Below are positions 6,289-10,344 of a DNA stretch of 10,344 bases, one piece after another. Location: the NCBI GenBank assembly GCA_903890885.1, contig CAITCX010000235.1, positions 1 to 10,344 of the forward strand. Reading direction: 5' to 3'. The notes beneath the pieces are model-generated. The model did no database searches. It saw only the letters and a list, made by a program, of their open reading frames with translations, and was not told where the DNA came from. Position 1 is the first letter of the stretch. Each line of letters begins with the position of its first letter. Position numbers and translations under genes: made by a program. The DNA is from an uncultured Dehalococcoidia bacterium (GTDB lineage Bacteria > Chloroflexota > Dehalococcoidia > Dehalococcoidales > UBA3254).

Positions 6289-8094
6289 ATGAAGTCATCT
6301 CTACAAAACGACGTTGATAATAGCGATTCAAAGGACATGCGTTCAATTCTGCTGACCGAAGAAAATTACCGGACTATTTTTGATAGTTCCGCCCTTGCCA
6401 TAACCGTCACAGATGCCAACGAAAGTATTGTGGTCTGGAATAAGTGCGCCGAAACCTTGCTGGGTTTGGGTCCGGATGAATTGTTCTTAAAACCAGTCGC
6501 AGAGTTGTACCCAGCCGAGGAGTGGACCAAAATACGGGCCGCCCATATTCGTCAAAAGGGTATTAATTGCCAGATAGAAACCAAAATTGTTGCCAAAGAC
6601 GGGAAGATCATTGAGGTCGACCTGTCCATCGGCGTTCTCAGCAGGCCTGATGGAAGCGTGTTGGGTTCAGTTGGCATTATTCAAGACATATCGGAACGAA
6701 AAAAAGCCGAAAGAGACCGTCAGGAAAGCATGGAACTCTCCAGGGGCATGATTGAAACAGCGGCTTCAGCCATATTTCTCCTTGAGGACGGTCGTTTTAC
6801 TTTTCAAAACCAGGTCATGGAAGAAATCACTGGTTATAGCTCTGATGAATTGATGACGATGAACCGTTTTGACCTGATCAACCCGGAATTTAAGGAACAA
6901 GCCCAAAACAATATCCTTAACGTTACTGATAAACGGCCTAATGCCCCCACTGAATTCACCATTATCAGGAAGGATATGGAAACTGCCTGGGTATCCGAAA
7001 GATTGATGTTGATAGCTCATAAAGGTAAGAACCAGATTCTGGGTAACTGGATGGACATCACTGAATGGAAAATCGCTGAAGAGCTATCCTGGCATCATGC
7101 CAGGCAGAACGAACTACTGTTAAAAGTGGGGTCAAAAGTCGGACAGTCGTTAAACCCCAGAAATATTGTGGATAATTTCCTGGATAATTTTTACGAGATG
7201 CTGCCGGATAGGCCGGCGGCGGTTTTCTTGATTCAGGAAGATAACATCAGCCTTGATCTTATCTCACAGCGCGGTTTTTCCAATGTTTTCGCTAAAAGGA
7301 TCGCTAAACTAAAGGTCGGGAAGGGCTTTATCGGACGTGTCGCAGTCAGCGGTCTCTCCCTGGTGCTTAGCCCTAATTATTTCGACCCCAGATTTGATCC
7401 GATGATATTGCAGAGGCACGATCTCTGGTCTTTGTGTTCTATACCAGTTTATGCCCGGGACAAAATCCAGGGTGTTATCTGCGTAGGCAGCCATGAACAA
7501 AGCCGTTCTCTCGAAGAAGATACCCAGCTGTTTGAATTACTGGCCGGCCAGCTGGGAATAGCCCTGGACAACGCCCTGCTTTTTGAAAAAACTGTGGGGA
7601 TGGCCTTTACTGACGCAATGACAGGAGTTTACAACCTCCGCTACTTAAAGGAAGAGATGGCCCGCGAGTTATCGCGTGCCAATCGCAATAATTCCTCCTT
7701 TTCAATCATCAATATGGATATTGATAACCTGAAAACCATTAACGACCGCTACGGCCACAACAATGGTGACACCATATTGAAAGAATTCGGATCAATACTT
7801 CAAAACTCTTGCCGGAAAACGGATATCCCGTCCCGTATAGGCGGAGACGAGTTCGTTTTGTTGGCTTCTGAATCAGATAGCTCTCAGGCTTTAGTACTGG
7901 CCCAGAAGATACTCACCGAGGCCAACTCCCGCAAGATAGACATTAAAGGTGATATGATCTCTATCAGCGTCAGCATTGGCATTGCCAGCTACCCCACCCA
8001 TGGCGTTACCATCGAAAAAATTATGAGCAAGGCCGATAAGGCCATGTATGAGGTTAAGAAGCACGGCAAGAACCAGATACGCGTCTGGGCTTGA
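6289..8094 (+). CDS. PAS-PAS-GAF-GGDEF sensory diguanylate cyclase
   Basis: A 601-residue soluble signalling protein that should make cyclic di-GMP from two GTP. Domains in order: PAS 1 with its C-terminal motif (about 24-140, ending GIIQDISERKKAERD), PAS 2 (about 146-262, ending LGNWMDITEWKIAE), GAF (about 275-435) and GGDEF (about 438-600). The catalytic loop is intact (RIGGDEF, GGDEF at 518-522), as are the metal/substrate segments MDIDNLKTINDRYGH (476-490) and TDAMTGVYN. The inhibitory I-site RxxD is present as RKTD (509-512), five residues before GGDEF, so product feedback inhibition is expected. There are no transmembrane segments, so it senses cytoplasmic signals, possibly redox, a small ligand or a bound cofactor; which one is unknown. 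The ATG at 6289 has AAGGA six bases upstream, better than the in-frame TTG at 6283. It is divergent from the HD-GYP phosphodiesterase gene. Confidence 0.92.
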   Translation: MKSSLQNDVDNSDSKDMRSILLTEENYRTIFDSSALAITVTDANESIVVWNKCAETLLGLGPDELFLKPVAELYPAEEWTKIRAAHIRQKGINCQIETKIVAKDGKIIEVDLSIGVLSRPDGSVLGSVGIIQDISERKKAERDRQESMELSRGMIETAASAIFLLEDGRFTFQNQVMEEITGYSSDELMTMNRFDLINPEFKEQAQNNILNVTDKRPNAPTEFTIIRKDMETAWVSERLMLIAHKGKNQILGNWMDITEWKIAEELSWHHARQNELLLKVGSKVGQSLNPRNIVDNFLDNFYEMLPDRPAAVFLIQEDNISLDLISQRGFSNVFAKRIAKLKVGKGFIGRVAVSGLSLVLSPNYFDPRFDPMILQRHDLWSLCSIPVYARDKIQGVICVGSHEQSRSLEEDTQLFELLAGQLGIALDNALLFEKTVGMAFTDAMTGVYNLRYLKEEMARELSRANRNNSSFSIINMDIDNLKTINDRYGHNNGDTILKEFGSILQNSCRKTDIPSRIGGDEFVLLASESDSSQALVLAQKILTEANSRKIDIKGDMISISVSIGIASYPTHGVTIEKIMSKADKAMYEVKKHGKNQIRVWA

Positions 8095-8146
8095 TGATTG
8101 ACTTTAAAACCCGCATATTTCGGTTATTGCCCTCTGCCTGTCCTGT

Positions 8147-8164
8147 GGTCCTTCTTCCAGGACC
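8147..8164 (+). terminator. Weak terminator-like hairpin after the GGDEF gene
   Basis: GGTCCT (8147-8152) pairs with AGGACC (8159-8164) over a six-base loop. The T-run (8181-8186) begins 16 bases beyond the stem and not directly after it, so this is an imperfect intrinsic terminator at best. Confidence 0.25.
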
Positions 8165-8225
8165 CCCCTTTGATTATCCCTTTTTTGTTATTGGCTTTTT
8201 GGTTTATTAGAGAGATCTCGGCTTG

Positions 8226-8234
8226 TGATATAAT
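8226..8234 (+). promoter_or_regulatory. Extended -10 promoter for the aminotransferase-like gene
   Basis: TGATATAAT combines a perfect TATAAT (8229-8234) with the TGn extension (8226-8228). The -35 area (8206-8212, ATTAGAG) is poor, which extended -10 promoters tolerate. The transcript start would be near 8241, about 53 bases before the ATG. The gene therefore seems to have its own promoter. Confidence 0.55.
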
Positions 8235-8249
8235 AATGGGAGTCTCAAA

Positions 8250-8271
8250 GCTAATTTAATTAGCAGCTAAT
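8250..8271. repeat. Palindrome GCTAATTTAATTAGC plus a third half-site
   Basis: Seven-base perfect arms GCTAATT and AATTAGC around one central T (8250-8264), followed at once by another GCTAAT (8266-8271). It lies just downstream of the predicted start point, in the untranslated leader of the aminotransferase-like gene. A DNA-binding repressor site or an RNA hairpin are both possible; AT-rich sequence raises the chance of coincidence. Confidence 0.4.
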
Positions 8272-8293
8272 ATTTACTGGAAGGGAAAACTAG

Positions 8294-9475
8294 ATGCCGA
8301 TAGCCGATAAAATCCAAAAAGGAATAACCTCTCCAACTTATGCCTCCAGATTAGCCGCGGAAAGCCTGACCTTGCAGAACCAGTATGGCCCTGAAAAGAT
8401 TTTCGACCTTTCTGTTAGTAACCCCGTTCTGGAACCTCCACCGGAATTTGTAAAAGAATTGCAAACTTTTGTGGATGCCCGGCAGTCTGGAACGCACCGC
8501 TATATGGAAAATGCCGGCTATTCTGCTAACAGGGTGATGGTGGCCGAGCAACTGAAACGGGAGACCGGGCTCAATTTCAGCAAGGACGAAGTCATTATGA
8601 CCTGCGGCTCCAGCGGTGCTCTGAACGTAGTTTTCAGAGGCCTTTTTAATCCCGGCGAGGAACTGATTTCTTTCGCCCCATTTTATCCTGAATACGCCCC
8701 TTATGTTGAGAACTATGGCGGCATATGTAAAATTATTCCGGCCGGTCCGGATTTCGCCCCCGATTTAAAAGCCATGGAAACAGCCGTCACCCCAAAAACC
8801 AAAGCAGTGATCATCAACTCACCCAATAACCCCACCGGGTTGATCTGCAGCCAGGAAACTCTTAAAGGGATATCGGATGTCCTCACCCGCAAAGGAGCAG
8901 AATACCAGACCACCATTTATGCCATAAGTGACGATACTTACTGCCGACTGGTCTTTGATGGTGTAAAATGTCCTCGCCTTTTAAATTATTATGCCAACAC
9001 CATCGCTCTGACTTCATACTCAGGCGAACTCAGTATTTCTGGTGAACGGATTGGCTATGCCGTTGTCCATCCGGATTGCCAGGATGGTAAAGACGTCTTC
9101 GGCGCCCTGGTTTACGCTAACCGTACCCTGGGATTTGTTAACTGCCCTGCCTTGATGCAAAACGTGATACGTCGTTTGCCGGACACTTCGATGTATCTGA
9201 AAGATTACCAGCGTAAACGTAATTATTTATTCGGCAAATTGGTTGGAATGGGCTACAAGGTCGTCAAACCGGCTGGCGGCTTTTTCATGCTGGTGAAAAG
9301 CCCCCTCAAAGATGATGCGGCTTTCGTGAGTGAATTGAAGAAACACTTAATACTGGCGGTACCCGGCGGCGAATTTCAGGCCCCCGGCTACTTCAGAATT
9401 TCCTTTTGCGTTGAAGATAAGACCCTGGAAGGCGCGATGAATGGGTTTCAAAAAGCCCTGGCAAGCGTAAAATAA
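8294..9475 (+). CDS. Class I/II aminotransferase-fold protein with the PLP lysine replaced by Gly
   Basis: A 393-residue protein of normal length for fold-type I aminotransferases of the aspartate aminotransferase family, which transfer amino groups using PLP held by a lysine Schiff base. Most active-site marks are present: GSSGAL (105-110, phosphate binding), NNPTG (Asn179, equivalent to Asn194 of aspartate aminotransferase), D213 and Y216 (equivalent to Asp222 and Tyr225), S241 (Ser255), R252 (Arg266) and R368 in YFRIS (Arg386, substrate carboxylate). The lysine expected three residues after S241 is Gly244 (TSYSGELSISGERIGY; codon GGC at 9023-9025). It cannot form the internal aldimine in the usual way, so ordinary transamination is doubtful. 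It may bind PLP or PMP noncovalently, do other chemistry, or be a sensor. The frame is otherwise clean. The start has GGAAGGG eight bases upstream (8279-8285). It has its own extended -10 promoter. Confidence 0.9.
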   Translation: MPIADKIQKGITSPTYASRLAAESLTLQNQYGPEKIFDLSVSNPVLEPPPEFVKELQTFVDARQSGTHRYMENAGYSANRVMVAEQLKRETGLNFSKDEVIMTCGSSGALNVVFRGLFNPGEELISFAPFYPEYAPYVENYGGICKIIPAGPDFAPDLKAMETAVTPKTKAVIINSPNNPTGLICSQETLKGISDVLTRKGAEYQTTIYAISDDTYCRLVFDGVKCPRLLNYYANTIALTSYSGELSISGERIGYAVVHPDCQDGKDVFGALVYANRTLGFVNCPALMQNVIRRLPDTSMYLKDYQRKRNYLFGKLVGMGYKVVKPAGGFFMLVKSPLKDDAAFVSELKKHLILAVPGGEFQAPGYFRISFCVEDKTLEGAMNGFQKALASVK

Positions 9476-9519
9476 TAATGGTTCTTCCCTTTCCTCGCCG
9501 TTACCTTTACTCGCCGCAG

Positions 9520-9553
9520 CCATTAGGATAGCGGGTTCCCATTAGGGTATCGG
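9520..9553 (+). repeat. Two near-identical 15-base direct repeats upstream of rnc
   Basis: CCATTAGGATAGCGG (9520-9534) and CCATTAGGGTATCGG (9539-9553) match at 13 of 15 positions with a period of 19 bases. They lie in the 103-base gap before the RNase III gene, ending 25 bases before its ATG, so they would be in or next to its leader. Function unknown. Confidence 0.45.
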
Positions 9554-9578
9554 AGAGTATTTGGGTGAGGGGTTTTAA

Positions 9579-10274
9579 ATGGCCAATCTGGCAGAATTTG
9601 AACAAAAACTGGGCATCAGGTTCCACCACCAGGCTCACCTTAAAGTGGCTCTCATTCATAGTTCCTACCTCAATGAAAACCCCGGTCTGAAGGTGGAGTG
9701 CAACGAACGCCTGGAGTTTTTGGGCGACTCCATTTTAGGAATGGTTATCGCTGAGAAACTTTACCAGGATTTTCCTGATTCGCCTGAAGGTGAACTTAGC
9801 CCTTTGCGGGTGGCATTGATACGCGGTGAAACACTGGCTAATCTGGCTCGAAAAATCAATTTGGGAAATTACCTCTCTATGGGCCTTGGAGAAGCGGCAA
9901 GTGGAGGGCGTGACAAAGCCGCCAATCTGGCCGGAGCCTTTGAATCTTTGATCGCCGCTATCTACCTGGATCAGGGTCTGGAACGCGCCAGAAGCTTCAT
10001 CCTGGGCCTTTTCGGTCCCGAGATATACTTACAGGCACACCGCAGGGCAGGTACGGACTACAAGTCTAAATTACAGGAAATCCTGCAAGCCCGGCGGCAG
10101 ATCTCCCCCAGCTACACTTTGATACAGGCCGTGGGACCGGTCCATGACAGACAATTCACCGCAGAGGTTTGGGCAGGCGATGAGTCGCTAGGTCGGGGTG
10201 TCGGCAAAAGCAAAAAACTGGCTGAGATGGAAGCCGCCCGGGTGGCACTCCAGAAATTTCCACTAACCGGCTGA
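9579..10274 (+). CDS. rnc: Ribonuclease III
   Basis: A 231-residue enzyme that cuts double-stranded RNA, as in rRNA precursor processing and mRNA turnover. The N-terminal endonuclease domain (about 1-150) contains the family signature NERLEFLGDSILG (42-54). E43, E46 and D50 correspond to E. coli Glu38, Glu41 and Asp45; E70 corresponds to Glu65 and E122 to Glu117. The position of E. coli Asp114 is Gly119 (NLAGAFESLIAAIYLD), a missing metal ligand that may be usual in this clade. The C-terminal double-stranded RNA-binding domain runs from about 157 to 227 (TDYKSKLQEILQ to GKSKKLAEMEAARVAL). The start at 9579 has GAGGGG six bases upstream. No further gene of an rnc operon (such as era) follows within the remaining 70 bases, which hold no feature I can support. 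Confidence 0.95.
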   Translation: MANLAEFEQKLGIRFHHQAHLKVALIHSSYLNENPGLKVECNERLEFLGDSILGMVIAEKLYQDFPDSPEGELSPLRVALIRGETLANLARKINLGNYLSMGLGEAASGGRDKAANLAGAFESLIAAIYLDQGLERARSFILGLFGPEIYLQAHRRAGTDYKSKLQEILQARRQISPSYTLIQAVGPVHDRQFTAEVWAGDESLGRGVGKSKKLAEMEAARVALQKFPLTG

Positions 10275-10344
10275 GTTTAACCGGGAATCATATTACGTTG
10301 TAATTTCATACTCCTTCTAAGAGGGCTGAACCGGATTATTTACC

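Noticed and set aside
10275..10344. Short minus-strand frame after AAGGAG near 10318
   Set aside because: The ATG is only one base from the Shine-Dalgarno-like word and the frame stops after ten codons.

Overview
The window reads as an ordinary chromosomal segment of a free-living anaerobic-type bacterium. The mix of genes (RNase III with an SSYLNENP start, a UroD-family protein of the RHWPGDD / NWHDR type, a solitary acyl-CoA dehydrogenase, a small Rieske ferredoxin and PAS/GAF/GGDEF signalling) resembles what I know from Chloroflexota, especially Dehalococcoidia. That placement is inference from protein style, not a search. No phage, IS, CRISPR, tRNA or rRNA is visible.

Layout. Bases 1-1518 (+) hold the 3' part of a secreted lipoprotein metallophosphoesterase; its true start lies off the left edge. 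A leftward block follows: a 53-residue two-helix membrane protein (1580-1741), a Rieske [2Fe-2S] ferredoxin (1849-2178), an acyl-CoA dehydrogenase (2359-3522) and a membrane-anchored rhodanese (3627-4046). Candidate sigma70-type promoters precede the rhodanese and the dehydrogenase, and a lone TATAAT precedes the Rieske gene, so these may be separate transcription units. Rightward again comes a UroD-family protein (4221-5213) that is not HemE. It is convergent with an HD-GYP cyclic-di-GMP phosphodiesterase (5230-5970, -). Across a roughly 320-base AT-rich divergent spacer lies a PAS-PAS-GAF-GGDEF diguanylate cyclase (6289-8094, +). The window closes with a class I aminotransferase-fold protein (8294-9475, +) and RNase III (9579-10274, +).

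How the genes may work together. The divergent HD-GYP and GGDEF genes form a matched breakdown/synthesis pair for cyclic di-GMP, with an intact catalytic motif in each and an intact inhibitory RxxD site in the cyclase. The other genes look like individual metabolic or housekeeping functions and not one pathway.

Most notable: two enzymes carry replacements at the catalytic position while the rest of the active site is kept. The aminotransferase-fold protein has Gly where the PLP-binding Lys belongs (TSYSGELSISGERIGY), a change of all three codon bases from AAG. The acyl-CoA dehydrogenase has Gln in place of the catalytic Glu (FAQGTPE) and also lacks the alternative Glu. RNase III also has Gly at one metal-ligand Asp, though this may be normal for its clade. 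The rhodanese shows a second strong ribosome-binding site and start that would yield a soluble form lacking its membrane anchor.
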